Positions 7,761-18,120 are shown, counted from the first letter of the stretch. The stretch: DNA of 20,231 nucleotides from Nephromyces sp. MM_2019 (GCA_015657535.1 JADHZB010001521.1:1-20231); one strand, 5' to 3'. Notes: a model not told the origin generated them from the sequence alone. A program made the numbers and translations.

Positions 7761-10700
7761 TGACTTTAGCAGACGCTTCCTTACGCCACTGCAGCCATTA
7801 CTTTTCAGTTTCACCCTGCTTCGCACCTCGTGTTTTGTGCAGCTCTTGCGTTTAAGTAAAGTCAGGCGAGCACCTTTTCTTTATTCTTCTTACCCACAAA
7901 AGAGGTCCTTCAAAGTACGTACGAAAGCAAGGAACACACACTAAATCACTCTGCATCATCGTGAAGGCGCTAAACTAAAACCTTGAGAAAATGGCAAAAA
8001 GAAGTGGAATGTCGGCATATTCGAAGCCTGTCGACCAAGTTTTATGATGGGCAGTTGCCTTGAGGTCAAAGAATGTATGGTTACTCCTAGCCCACCTAAA
8101 GTAAACGATATTCGATTGACAGTTTGATGCAAAGAGGCATGTGTGGTACAGGCACTTTCTGCAATAGTTTTCAAGATTTGATCATCGAAGTTTATTAAAA
8201 CAATCGTTGAAGCTGTTTAGCAGCCACGGATTGACATATTTAGGATTCGCCATTTTTTTGCGGTTTTCTGAGGCATTCCGCAGATTTGCTGACTTGGTTA
8301 ACTGAAAATTTTTCAAGACTCTCACGGCAGAAATTGCTTGGAAATCTCTGCGCACTTTTATACGAAATCACAACACCCTTCAGTACCATATTTTCTGCGA
8401 TATATGTCTCAAGTAGGAGTTTCTACTTTGTTGCGCGCCGCCTTTGACTTCCAGATACACTCTTTTTACATGCAGTTCCATGAAATTAAATTTTTCAAGC
8501 CTTTTTTACACAGTTGAAACTTTTTATATTTGGGGTGAAGCGAAAAAATGCAGCAGCCGAAAAATTCATATTTTTGCGACAAACCTTCATTGCAGTTAAA
8601 TCGAGCAATGCTATTACTGAGGATAGTAGAAGCAGCAAAAGTGTCTACTGGCCAGGCTAAAAAAATTTATTCGTAGGTAAGACACCAAGAGAGCTGAGAG
8701 CTTTGCAAGCGCATATATAAAAACAAAGAAAATGCAAGCCTGCTTTTTTCCGGTAGCTCACTCAAATGAGTCTTATTGCAAAAGGCTTATAGCCAGAGAG
8801 TATCATTTAAAAAAGTGCACGCACAAAGCCTGTTTTATATCCTTAACTACTGCTTTGGCGCTATGCTCTATAGCTTTGAAAAAACACGCGTGAAACAAGG
8901 ACTAGCGTGAGAACTACCTCTAAGCAGCAATGGTAATTTTTTTCTTTGGTAACGACCGCCCGGACTATTCTCTCTCAAGCAGGCACCATTGCCTTGTGTG
9001 GGATTGATAAAATTAAATTGAAGTCGCGCTTAAATTAGAAACTGTGCGAGAATAGAAATTTCTCCAGGAAATGCTAAGGATTTTTGTCTACTGTGTATTC
9101 AATGAAGTTTCCCTGCTTAGAGACTAGATTCGCAGAGTATTCGCGCACTATAATGCGGATTCAAAAGATGTACATATGATTTGACAGAAAAATGACTGAT
9201 GAGTTACCACGGGGATGCTCCACGCTGGTTACTATCTCAACTTACTTAAGACACGCGAAAGAACAGGCTTACACTATGCCGAAAGGAATTTATGCGTAAA
9301 GCTGGCCTCCGCAGGAAAGCTAGTTTTAGCACATAGTCCACCATTGGGACGCACGGCAAGTTAAGCATTTCAATATTCCCTCATAGTGTGAAACGAAAAA
9401 AGCAAACAAAAAATTATTGCGCGCAAAGGCGTGAGTTACATGCAGGTATTTTACCAAGTTTGCGTTTTATCGCACTATTGGAAGATGTTATGTGCCCCTG
9501 ACTTTTGCTGGAGCATACGAATCATCAATGCCGAAATTCTGATTCTGAATCTCTGGCAAATCATGGAGATTCCTTCATGAGAAGTCGCCTGGATTATGAC
9601 GCTTTATACGAGTATTTTTTTACTTCTCATAATATCGCGGTCTCCTAGTATTCTGAATGGCATGTGTGGAGCGCACACTGTCATATAGATGGTCCTCTAC
9701 CTACGCAACTGTAGCAGTTGGTTTTAGTGATTTCTGAACTACGGTTGCCATTCAGCTTTCTAAATTTGTTAAACACGGCTTAAAATACACTCTTAACAAT
9801 AAATATTCGGGCTACAGCGGTTCGAATATTTAGAAGTAAGATGTGCCCGATTAATGGGTATATTCGCAAGGCATCCCGATTTCTCATTATACTAGCTGCT
9901 AAACAAGACGCAGCTGAAGGTTATCAGCCAAAAAGCGCGCTCTTATTTTTCATAAGAAAAGGTCATATCTGGGTTTTGCTTGGGGATAAAGAGGAAATGA
10001 AGTAGATGTTGTCATTCGCCTCCTCATGCTCAAATAGCGGAGTATCAGCACAATCAATTCACGGGGCTCATACCAGTTACTGAAACCATGTAACATTCAA
10101 TTATGAGTTTTCATAGCACTAGTGACTGAATCAATGAAACTAGATTCACTCAAGCAGAAAAAACAGAGAACCCCACGAGAAAAACATAAATACGCAGCTT
10201 TAAAGCATGAAGGATATAGTGAGAGCTAGGAATATTCTAAATCAGAGACGCAGTTTCTAGACAGATCTACAAAGACTGCTCATACCAATAAAATAAATCC
10301 GATTCAAAAAATACTTAGCCTCTCGTTAATTTATTCATAGACAAGTGGAAAGTCTTTTATCGCGCAAAATCTTCAAATTTAAAGAGGAGCGGTTTTACTT
10401 CAGTTATTTTCCTTTCGTGTGATATCGAAACGGGCAACTCTCCCTTGGTTCAAACCATAAAAAAGCTGCCATGAAATAAATAAGCGGACTCAAAGTCCTC
10501 GATAGCACTCAGTTCCTACATTTAATTCAATCCAGATACTGCCATGCACAATAACCTACCTTGTAGCTTTGCCATTGGCTAGCCGGTATAATTTTTACAA
10601 GTAGCTTGTAACTTGCGCCAAAAATACACTAATAATTATTTTTCAATCAGTAAAACAAGGCATTCTAACACTTTCCAATCTGCTACCCTATAATCCCCTA

Positions 10701-10915
10701 CTTTGATGTCTTTCCGAAGTGAGCTTCGTTTAAAATCAATCCTCCTTCATTTATAATGGCAACTTAAAGAATTCCCACACGCTGCATTACTTCTAGTGTT
10801 TCTTGGAACCCTAAACAATCACCTACTTTTCCTACCTTTTAGACACTATAAACCACGGTATCAGCGGACAAATTTCTCAAAAATTATATGTGGCAACGAC
10901 GCTATTGCATGATTA
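7760..10915. other. Long stretch with no recognisable gene
   Basis: About 3.1 kb of non-repetitive sequence. One minus-strand frame at 7956-8174 (72 codons, ESACTTHASLHQTVNRIS) is weakly protein-like but lacks clear borders. From 8175 to 10919 no open frame of 60 codons or more exists on either strand. No tRNA cloverleaf or snRNA core was recognised by eye. A perfect GTACGTAC palindrome lies at 7915-7922. Confidence 0.5.
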
Positions 10916-10919
10916 TGCA

Positions 10920-13218
10920 TCAAGCTCGTTTTCTTTTGGCAGATCTATAGCCTCGCTGTAAGCCTTCCAATTTGGCAGCATTCACACCAAAAAGCTGCAG
11001 TGAAGAAGAGTTTAGCCGCAATTTGCCAAGTTGAATGTGAACGTCTGCCAAAAAAATTCTCCATTCTCCATCCTCCATTCTCCATGTGACGAGACGACCG
11101 GTCATTTTCGATGGTAGGAAAAGCCTAACCGCAGCTGCTTTACCTGTGGTGAGCAAAGCCTGAGATGAAAATGTAGACTCTATCCCATCCGTTATCTCCT
11201 TTTGAGGAGCCCATTGTTCTCTCATGACCTCAAAAAAATTCGTCAGCACTGAAGTGTACTCTGCATGTGTTAAGCCTAATCGTTTACGAGGCACCACCGT
11301 GTGTGGGTGGGCATCAGCAGAGCCTGAAAAAAAAAAGACAGGAGGTAATGCATTGCTTTTAAAGCATTTGAAGTTGGCAAGAGGTGCAAAAGCATATGCT
11401 ATTTGTTACGAGTGGTTAACTGGCAGAGAATTTACCAAGAATACTTCAGCTTTCAGAAGCTTCAAAATGATGGGAAAACTTGTACTCTTGCACAAGACAA
11501 AACTAACTCCATGCTAGCATCGCAGTCTTTTTGTACGATTTTCTGAAAGAAGAAAGCTTTTTTTCGTTACATTGAAAACCTTTTCAGTGCTAACTAAAGT
11601 GATTACGATTTCATTTAGAGGCATGCACTGCTATACACAACATTACTTAGGGGAACACACAGAGCACGCTACGCTTCGCAAAATTTAAACAGGGGTAAAT
11701 TTGGCCCACCAATATCCAAATGCATTGCCGCGCTTTAAAAGCTGTAAAAAAAAATTTTTGTATTTGTAGTGAGACATCAGTAAGCTCTTCAGCGAAAAAA
11801 GGAGGTTTTCTTTTGTTTCACTGACGAACTTTACTGCAAAAAGAGGGGGTTCAGCTGGCAGAAATACCAAATACGAAAAATACCCCATCTGCTTCAAGTA
11901 ACAAGCCCACAGAAACGGTGAAGAAAAGCCTTGAAAAAAAACCAAAATGTATGAATATCGTGAAAGGAAGCTGCCGCACTCTGTCTGTAGTGGAGAGAAT
12001 GCTTCTAAGGTATTCATAGTTCCAAAAAAATACATGCTGGGCATATCCAATGAATAAGCTATCCTTAAATCAAGATCCGAAATAAATAAAACGCATTGGT
12101 TGTCTTGTACGCGAGCATGTGGGATTCAAACGTATCTGTATAAAGGAGTAATTATTCAAGTTATACCATATCTGCTCTCTGAAAGAAAATTAGGGAGAGT
12201 ATGTTTCAATTGATTTAAATCCAGAATGGAAGCTAACAGGTGATGAACCTTCGCAAACAAACAAAATAAACACACCCGGATTTTTTTTGTTCACTAATTT
12301 CCCACTTAAATATAGTAGCATCATTCTTGTGATGACACTTTTGCTATGGAACTTTCTTTTGAATGTTTTCCCTTTGCTATGAGCATTGAGAATCCCATCC
12401 AGTATCATTACAAATCGAAGGCACGGAGTAAAACTTCACAACAGGAATATCTCAAGGATGATTTTTAAACTTGCTATAATCTCAAACTCTATGACTTGCT
12501 CACTCCCCTTACTAGTATCGCCTAAATGGGAAGATAGCGCTTTCACTTTAAAGCAGCTTGCAAAGTCAACTTTAACGACTCTCCTTGCGAACTTGGAGGG
12601 TGTAAAAAATATGATTCCATTGGAGAAAAATATTTTAGTACCTGAATCTTGCGATTGATTTTCTGCCTTGGAAGCATGTTCATCATCAAAACTTAGACGA
12701 TTAACCACCTGCAGAGCCTCCAGCAAAGCGGCACCGATTGTTAGCGATAAGAAAGCCTTTTCCCAAGGCAAGAACTTTGACTTGTTAAGCTCATTTAAGT
12801 CCTTACCTCTAGGAGGGGGGGGAATAGAGGCTGGACATGGTAAATTCCTCCATAAAGCTCCGTAAGCGCTTCCCCTACTCATCGAAATGGTGTGCAATTC
12901 CTCAAAAGTAAATTGGAAGCAACATACGTGAAGAATAGCACGCAGCGTAACAGCTTTTTAAGTATCACCGAACACCCAAAAAACGCACGACTTTCGAGGA
13001 AGTCACTATTTTTTGAAGCTTCTGGTATTCAAAACATTACTGCTGCTTACATATTTATCTTCTTTACTTGAGCAACGTGTGTGATGATCGTGTTTTCTCC
13101 CCATTTCCCCTCTCGGTTTTATTATCGGGGCGCCTGTTAGTACACTAAAAGTGCAGTACAGAAACTTTAACGTTGCTAAGCAACCCAATTCGCTCTGCAT
13201 AAACCTTTTCAAGTCCAT
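10920..13218 (-). CDS. Large unrecognised multi-exon gene with very short introns
   Basis: Minus-strand exons in one consistent chain: 13218-13051 (ATG), 12900-12443, 12376-12274, 12248-12167, 12135-12093, 12063-11691, 11630-11580, 11542-11486 and 11459-11436. After a junction I could not resolve come 11323-11144 and 11044-10920 (TGA). Introns 12273-12249, 12166-12136, 12092-12064, 11579-11543 and 11485-11460 are only 25, 31, 29, 37 and 26 nt. The protein is about 550 residues. It starts MDLKRFMQSELGCLATLKFL (hydrophobic, possibly a signal anchor), contains MSRGSAYGALWRNLPCPASI and PPPPRG, a helical LPWEKAFLSLTIGAALLEAL, VHHLLASILDLNQLKHTLPN, SLDMPSMYFFGTMNTLEAF and an aromatic RGNAFGYWWAKFTP, and ends in a basic tail GLQRGYRSAKRKRA. 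No family is recognised. An in-frame donor at 12641 inside exon 2 and the 99-nt in-frame intron 11143-11045 leave alternatives. It could be two genes, split near 11436-11323. Confidence 0.5.
11045..11143 (-). other. Candidate 99-nt in-frame intron with ATGGAGR repeats
   Basis: The segment starts with a consensus donor (ACAG|GTAAAG) and ends with TTTTTTTGGCAG. It is a multiple of three and contains no stop, so retained and spliced forms both keep the frame. Near its 3' end the heptamer ATGGAG(A/G) is repeated about four times, which would read WRMEDGEWRIF if retained. Confidence 0.5.
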
Positions 13219-13219
13219 G

Positions 13220-14600
13220 CGCTACATTTCATAATGGAGCATTTTTATTCTTCCGCTCGTCTGTGTAGGTATTTTCTAAAGAAAATTTTCTGGCTTTATT
13301 CCTCTAGCTGCGGCTCCTCCCCGCAAGCTTCCATTCGCAGCTTAAGTTTTGCGAAATCACACTGAACACAAGAAACTAAATCACAACCCGTAATTAACCG
13401 AGAATTCCCTCTTTTACTCTAATAAGTGCTTAGCTGACTTCGTCATTTGTTGCAGCAGCATAATTTAGAGGTGACATCAGCACTGCATATTTAACCGCTT
13501 CTTTGTAGGTACCAGAGCAATAATAGCTGATAACAAGCCCCTTTTATTTGTTTTTTAATCCAAAAAGGCCTTTTTTGAGGTTCTTATTCGTAAGGGACTT
13601 ATTGCTTAGCATGCACCTTTTACCAAAAAAAGCTATTATATTCACGAAACTACCAGCCAATCATTTCACTAGGTGTAAGAATAACTTGTGGGTTTTTAAG
13701 CATAGAAGTATTATACTTCAAGGTGCCGCCGGTACTTGCTCGAGTTCGTTTTATAGTGAAGCGAAGTTACTGCTTAGTTTGCTTTGGTAACGCATACTGT
13801 TGGCGGAGATAAACACACAATAGTGAGGGTGGTGGGAATGGGACACATTTGCCGGCGATATATCTTCAAAGTGAGCGAATTTGCCTTAGTTGTTGATGAA
13901 CGAAGCTTGGATATATTTTTTCTTATTTCACATCAACGGGGGGGTAATTTACTAGTTAGCAATTTCGGGTGACTGTAGTGTAAATGAAAGCTTCTGCGGG
14001 GTTAGATGTGTAGTGCTGGTAATCTGCCGTTTGTTGGGTCTGATGGTGGCTCTGCAGTGTGTGTGCTGTAAAACGTCGTTATGTGGCGTGTGTGTTAGTT
14101 ATCAAGTGTGGTACTGTAATATATGTGTGCTATAAAGTCTCTTACTGTAGTGCGTGTGTTATAAAGTGTGGTTATGTAGTACGACTACCACAAAGTCTGT
14201 CTCTCTGCAGTGTTGGTGATACTGCACAGTGTGTGTGCTGCATTGTTTGTATTGTTGTGTTGGTAGTTTCAAAAAATGTGAGTGCGTTGCAGTGTAAGCT
14301 TTTCAGCATAGCATTTTGTAATGCTTTTCCGTGGCTGTTTTGCATGGATGCTAGTCTGTACAGCCCCTATTTTGCGTCATATGTGGGTGATACTCCCCTT
14401 TGATGGCTGGTTTTCGCGTTGCCTTCCAAGAAAGTGTTTGCGTGTTCCTCCTCATCCTGGGTGTGTGGATACCGTTATATGCTCACACTTCAGTGTTTGC
14501 CTGGCACGCTGTGCACTTGTGTGTGTGATGCGGAGAGCTCATCTTAATTGGAGCCATAATACTAGCATTTCTATTAAAAGATTAATAATTTGTTAGCTCA
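13220..14600. other. Region without a firm gene
   Basis: Plus-strand frames at 13548-13790, 13784-13972 and 14059-14596 overlap partly and show no motif or convincing splice borders. Part of the region is TG-rich repeat. A regulatory or untranslated role for a neighbouring plus-strand transcript is possible but not shown. Confidence 0.4.
14036..14290. repeat. Degenerate TG-rich repeat
   Basis: Recurring short blocks of the type GTGTGYTATAAAGT and GYACTGTAGT, roughly 30-40 bp apart (14065, 14100, 14127, 14158, 14190, 14225), have TG runs on the plus strand. Confidence 0.5.
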
Positions 14601-14604
14601 GTAA

Positions 14605-14706
14605 ATGATCAAGGTTTTCATAACGGCTTGCGCCGCCCTGAAGTTTCTCGCGATTCACTCTGCGCTTATGTATGATGAAGTTGAGAGTAACCTGATCATC
14701 TCTTGA
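14605..14706 (+). CDS. Possible short ORF or exon, 33 codons
   Basis: ATG to TGA, reading MIKVFITACAALKFLAIHSA and then LMYDEVESNLIIS. The local GC is higher than the flanks and the N-terminus is hydrophobic. No family is recognised. It may be a small secreted peptide, an exon ending at GTAACC, or chance. Confidence 0.2.
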   Translation: MIKVFITACAALKFLAIHSALMYDEVESNLIIS

Positions 14707-14841
14707 GCCTATTCTTATGGACGAATACTTCGCCACATCAATTAACTCGAAAATGTGTGCTGAGCAAAGATATGTGAGATATTCTGACTAACTAAACGAT
14801 AATATCGTGTTTTGCACACATTTGTGAGATTTCCACCTAAG

Positions 14842-15051
14842 TTATCTAGTCTTCGCATCAGGCCAAGTGTTAGATTTCCATACAACCGTGAATTCCATGG
14901 AAGCTGCGTCTCTCCTGGCATCAAATACTTGTGCTGAAAAGCGTCTATTGCACTTACTTGATAGTGAGGTTTTCACTTTCTTCATTGCAAAATAGTAAGA
15001 GCTTTGCGCGTACACATCACCGCATGCCTCATTTGAGACGCTAGAGAACTG
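14842..15051 (-). CDS. Terminal exon of an unrecognised gene
   Basis: An open 70-codon block follows an excellent acceptor (TTCTTCAATCCTCTACCCTAG) in phase 0 and ends with TAA. It reads QFSSVSNEACGDVYAQSSYY, FAMKKVKTSLSSKC, then QVFDARRDAASMEFTVVWKS and NTWPDAKTR. Inside it 14957-14934 looks like a 24-nt intron (GTAAGT...TTTTCAG) that is in frame and stop-free, so splicing would only delete eight residues. Upstream exons are not identified. No family is recognised. Confidence 0.4.
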   Translation of the reverse strand, partial: QFSSVSNEACGDVYAQSSYYFAMKKVKTSLSSKCNRRFSAQVFDARRDAASMEFTVVWKSNTWPDAKTR

Positions 15052-15318
15052 CTAGGGTAGAGGATTGAAGAAAATCTTCAGATAAGACCTATGAATTTGC
15101 TGTGTATTCATAGGAAAGAATCTTTAAATGCAACAAGAAACAAGTGAAGAGTGCACAAGTGTTACTCTTTTGGAGGGAGGAAAGCCCTGTGTGTACTTCT
15201 CTAACGAAAGATATATATGTATATATATGTATATATCCATTAATGCGAGCTTAAAGCAACAGCATATAAAAACTATGATGGAACACTTCCTTCTATGGAA
15301 TATTTTCTTGTTTGATTG

Positions 15319-15615
15319 TCAGAAACGATCAAGTCGTTTCTGTGAAGATGCAGAGGATGATTTTGGAGGAAGCATGCGGAGAATGAAAAAGTCAGCGCTA
15401 CATTCTGCTGTGGCTTTGCAGGTATAAATACCTATAAATTGTAGCTTTCCTTTGCTAAGAATGCCATGAACACAGAGTGTGTGCTTTAAAAACGCAATTT
15501 TTTCCATTTGGAGAGTTTGCCCGCTGAATTTAACAAGTTTAAAAATTGTGCAGTCGCCCATAGTTTTTGCAGGAGCAATTTTTTCCCTGAACGATTCAGT
15601 AAATTCTCTTTGCAT
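15319..15615 (-). CDS. Unrecognised short gene or 3' end of a gene
   Basis: The minus-strand frame starts with ATG at 15615, or with an acceptor ACACTAG at 15624. It reads MQREFTESFREKIAPAKTMG, then CTIFKLVKFSGQTLQMEKIA and HTLCVHGILSKGKLQFI, and after a candidate 24-nt in-frame intron (15431-15408, ATAG|GTATTT...CCACAG) ends SADFFILRMLPPKSSSASSQ plus five residues and a stop. About 90-98 residues. The plus-strand frames opposite it (15128-15427 and 15479-15721) are less protein-like and are taken as shadows. It may be the 3' part of a longer minus-strand gene that runs under the start of the HIT gene. No family is recognised. Confidence 0.4.
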   Translation of the reverse strand: MQREFTESFREKIAPAKTMGDCTIFKLVKFSGQTLQMEKIAFLKHTLCVHGILSKGKLQFIGIYTCKATAECSADFFILRMLPPKSSSASSQKRLDRF

Positions 15616-15647
15616 TTTCTTCACTAGTGTATTATGTAGAGATGTGA

Positions 15648-17495
15648 TTGCGGCATCTTATCATGGAGGCTGTCATTTATGTCTGTTCTCGTTGGGGAAA
15701 GCCTTTGATGAAGAAGTGTGAAAGCTGTTACTGGCAGCGTTTCCTCTATTGCAACTTCAAACGGAATTTTGTATGCATTGTTCCGCTGTCGGCAGAAGCT
15801 GCCCCATCTCAGAAATTCCCTGAATTGCCACAGTCTCTGCAGTCTCTGCGTTCATCTTGGACTGCATCTTCATCTATCAGTGTATCTTCATCCGCCGCGG
15901 GATCTTCATTTACCGCTGTATCTTCATCCACCGCGGCATCTTCATCCACCGCTACTCCTTCCTCCACCGCTAATCCTTCATCCACCACTACTCCTTCATC
16001 TACCACCACAGCTTCGGCTTCTTTGCAGCTGCCTTCTGTGATGCTGACTACTTCTTCGTCGCACACATCCTCACTCTGCACATCGTCTAACTTGCTTTTA
16101 TCATTCAATGATTCGCCCCCTTCTTCATCGTCTACCGCACGATTAGTATACATGAATCGTTACCACAGAAAGATATGCCCTTCTTGTCGACTACCCAACA
16201 TTATCTACCGAGATATTTGCCTGTACTGTAACAATTCATTGCTTTCGCATCAACGCACTGGCAATCCTCGATTTTTATTCAAAGCGCGTGGTGCTGACGA
16301 ATTGAAGCGAATCATATTGTATCCGAAGAAGCTTCTTGAGCAGTGTTATCCACACATAGAAGATAAAGATTCAGATTATAAAGATGTGAAGAAGGATATA
16401 AGCAAGAAAAAGACAGATCTCAACGTATTTAGCGTTTATAAGAATGTAGTTGAGGGTCCTGTTGATCGTGTTTTTACGCCACCAGAAGAACAGAGCCAAA
16501 GGGCCTCATCCAGCTTTGGTGATAGATCCGAGAATTTAGTCGAAAATTCACCATCACACGGTGAATCAGCAAAAGAAGATAGCCCAAGAGAAGTAGTGTG
16601 CTCAGCAGCGGCATTGTCTGGTAGGCGTTTCGACTTCAGGGCAGCCAAGAAGAAGTGGTCCCGTAGTGTGGATATAAATTTGAGTGCTTCTGGTTGCTTT
16701 GTGGATACTTCTGACAATTCTAACTCTTCTTTGGAAGTTTCTACTGATTTTTCTAATTCTGATTCTTCTATCTATTCTCCTGCGAATCCATCTTCTACTT
16801 ATCCTCCTACTCGTACCTCTTCTACTTCTAACTCTTCCGTTTTCAATCGTTCTGCTTCTGATTCTTCAGCTCTCTCTTCTAACCCTGCTCCCACTGCTGC
16901 TGTTACTCTTATTAGCCCCCCTTCTAAACCTCTGCTCTTTGCTGATCGTAGCAACTTCCTCATTATATCAGCTGTTTACCCTCTAGCGAAGACTCACTTT
17001 ATGGCAATCTCGAAGATGAGTTTACGAGATATCTTGTCTTTGAGGCGAAAAGATATTTCCCTTCTCGTGGAGATGAGAAAGGAGCTCATAGCATGTGTGG
17101 ATACGCACACACGCACACACGCTCATAGGAAGAGGAGCAAAGGCTGGAAAACAACCGATCCGCTCCCGTTTCGAGTCGGAAAAGGGGAAGAATACAGTGA
17201 AGCTTACGAGAAAGAAGACGCCATGCCCGCACACGCTTCAACGCAAGTAGCTCCTCCTGCTTCATCGGCGTATGATGCTTTGGCAAGGGATAGTCAGAAA
17301 AAGCCCGAGTTTGGGCAATCCAAGCTCATACTAGGCTTCACTTATCCTAGTGAGTTCGAGCAACTTCACATGCATGCGCTACAGGAGCCTCTCTATTGCA
17401 GCAACATCTTCCAGTTTCCATTCTTCTACAGCTTGAGGGAAGTAATTGACGATCTGCAGGCGTTTGGTCGCGTGAAGAAGCGGATAAAGGGATGA
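15648..17495 (+). CDS. Aprataxin-like HIT-domain protein with N-terminal zinc ribbon
   Basis: This is the longest open frame (615 codons as drawn; TGA stop). Residues are numbered from 15648, a TTG. The first ATG is codon 6 (15663). A stop lies just upstream, and an acceptor CTGGCAG at 15737 would make codon 31 the first of an exon, so the start is uncertain. Residues 70-165 are Ser/Thr-rich repeats. A four-Cys zinc ribbon, CPSCRLPNIIYRDICLYC, spans 177-194. After a charged and Ser-rich linker comes a split HIT fold: FADRSNFLIISAVYPLAKTH (431-450) with helix 458-482, then a 75-residue insert, then LILGFTYPSEFEQLHMHAL (560-578) and FFYSLREVIDDLQAFGRVKK. HIT proteins hydrolyse or transfer nucleotides through a histidine triad; aprataxin removes AMP from aborted DNA ligation ends. 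The spacing from GF to the triad and the C-terminal helix fit the aprataxin/DcpS branch best. By that alignment the first triad His is Gln572 while His574, the presumed nucleophile, and His576 remain. The aprataxin C-terminal zinc finger is absent. Confidence 0.65.
   Translation: MRHLIMEAVIYVCSRWGKPLMKKCESCYWQRFLYCNFKRNFVCIVPLSAEAAPSQKFPELPQSLQSLRSSWTASSSISVSSSAAGSSFTAVSSSTAASSSTATPSSTANPSSTTTPSSTTTASASLQLPSVMLTTSSSHTSSLCTSSNLLLSFNDSPPSSSSTARLVYMNRYHRKICPSCRLPNIIYRDICLYCNNSLLSHQRTGNPRFLFKARGADELKRIILYPKKLLEQCYPHIEDKDSDYKDVKKDISKKKTDLNVFSVYKNVVEGPVDRVFTPPEEQSQRASSSFGDRSENLVENSPSHGESAKEDSPREVVCSAAALSGRRFDFRAAKKKWSRSVDINLSASGCFVDTSDNSNSSLEVSTDFSNSDSSIYSPANPSSTYPPTRTSSTSNSSVFNRSASDSSALSSNPAPTAAVTLISPPSKPLLFADRSNFLIISAVYPLAKTHFMAISKMSLRDILSLRRKDISLLVEMRKELIACVDTHTRTHAHRKRSKGWKTTDPLPFRVGKGEEYSEAYEKEDAMPAHASTQVAPPASSAYDALARDSQKKPEFGQSKLILGFTYPSEFEQLHMHALQEPLYCSNIFQFPFFYSLREVIDDLQAFGRVKKRIKG
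15861..16020 (+). repeat. Ser/Thr-coding imperfect repeat
   Basis: Imperfect units of 15-18 bp, such as TCTTCATCCACCGCG, encode SSSTA/PSSTT blocks in the HIT protein. The opposite strand is also open across 15809-16153 and would encode an acidic Asp/Glu/Val repeat. Confidence 0.7.
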
Positions 17496-18120
17496 AATGC
17501 AAGGCAGTATGTGTGCACGAAGAGTTTTATGGGCGCTTTGTACGACGCGTCTCTTCGTCCATCACATCATCTAGTTTTACCCTAGCTTTGTGTGTGCTTT
17601 CCTACACTTTCAACATGGTGTATGTGTGTGCAGGGATCTTCATGCGAACTTTTTTTGTTTCTCCACTTTCTTCACCTTACCTAGAGTTGTGTTGTCTTCA
17701 ACTGTTCTATACGTTTCCCTCGACAATATGCTATTTCTATAAAAGCCCTGACAACACTGAGCAGGTTAGAGCTCTGCTTACACTGAGCTTTTGCAGCTTA
17801 TTATGTGGGGTAAACTGATGAATCTTGGCTTTATAAGTGTGTGTGTGACTATTCATCGTCTACATGTCAGAAGATCGTGTAGTTATTGGCGATCTGCAAC
17901 CTGAAAAACCTCGGATCATTGGAGAGGAAGCCTGTCAGTCAATCATACTGCAGAATAAATCCCCCATCCATCATGTTGAAGGCGTGTAAACTGAGAGTTT
18001 TGATAGCTATCACTTGCCGAAGAAAGAAAAGCAGCCGCTAAGTCTTTCCTAAGCTGAAGAAGCGAATTAGACAAAGAAAAGTGCTTGCTTTCATCACTCA
18101 CTAAGTTTATCACTCATCAT
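17496..18120. other. Intergenic or unresolved region after the HIT gene
   Basis: Both strands offer short protein-like frames. On plus, 17864-17989 is an ATG-to-stop frame of 41 residues (MSEDRVVIGDLQPEKPRIIG) preceded by a possible acceptor. On plus, 17492-17818 is an open frame without a motif. On minus, around 17760-17690, a frame ends at a GTAAGG donor. I cannot decide between them. TG runs are on the plus strand here. Confidence 0.3.

Noticed and set aside
9815..9835. GGTTCGAAT as a tRNA T-arm
   Set aside because: The flanking bases do not form a T-stem and no acceptor or anticodon stem could be drawn on either strand.
11224..11517. Plus-strand 97-codon frame
   Set aside because: It is antisense to minus-strand exons with better splice sites; no motif.
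15128..15427. Plus-strand frame ending at CAG|GTATAAAT as a first exon of the HIT gene
   Set aside because: The donor looks good and the phase can fit an acceptor at 15737, but the frame contains an AT-repeat stretch and the minus strand opposite is more protein-like.
16684..16986. Plus-strand Leu-rich frame
   Set aside because: It is a shifted-frame shadow of the Ser/Thr-rich linker of the HIT protein.
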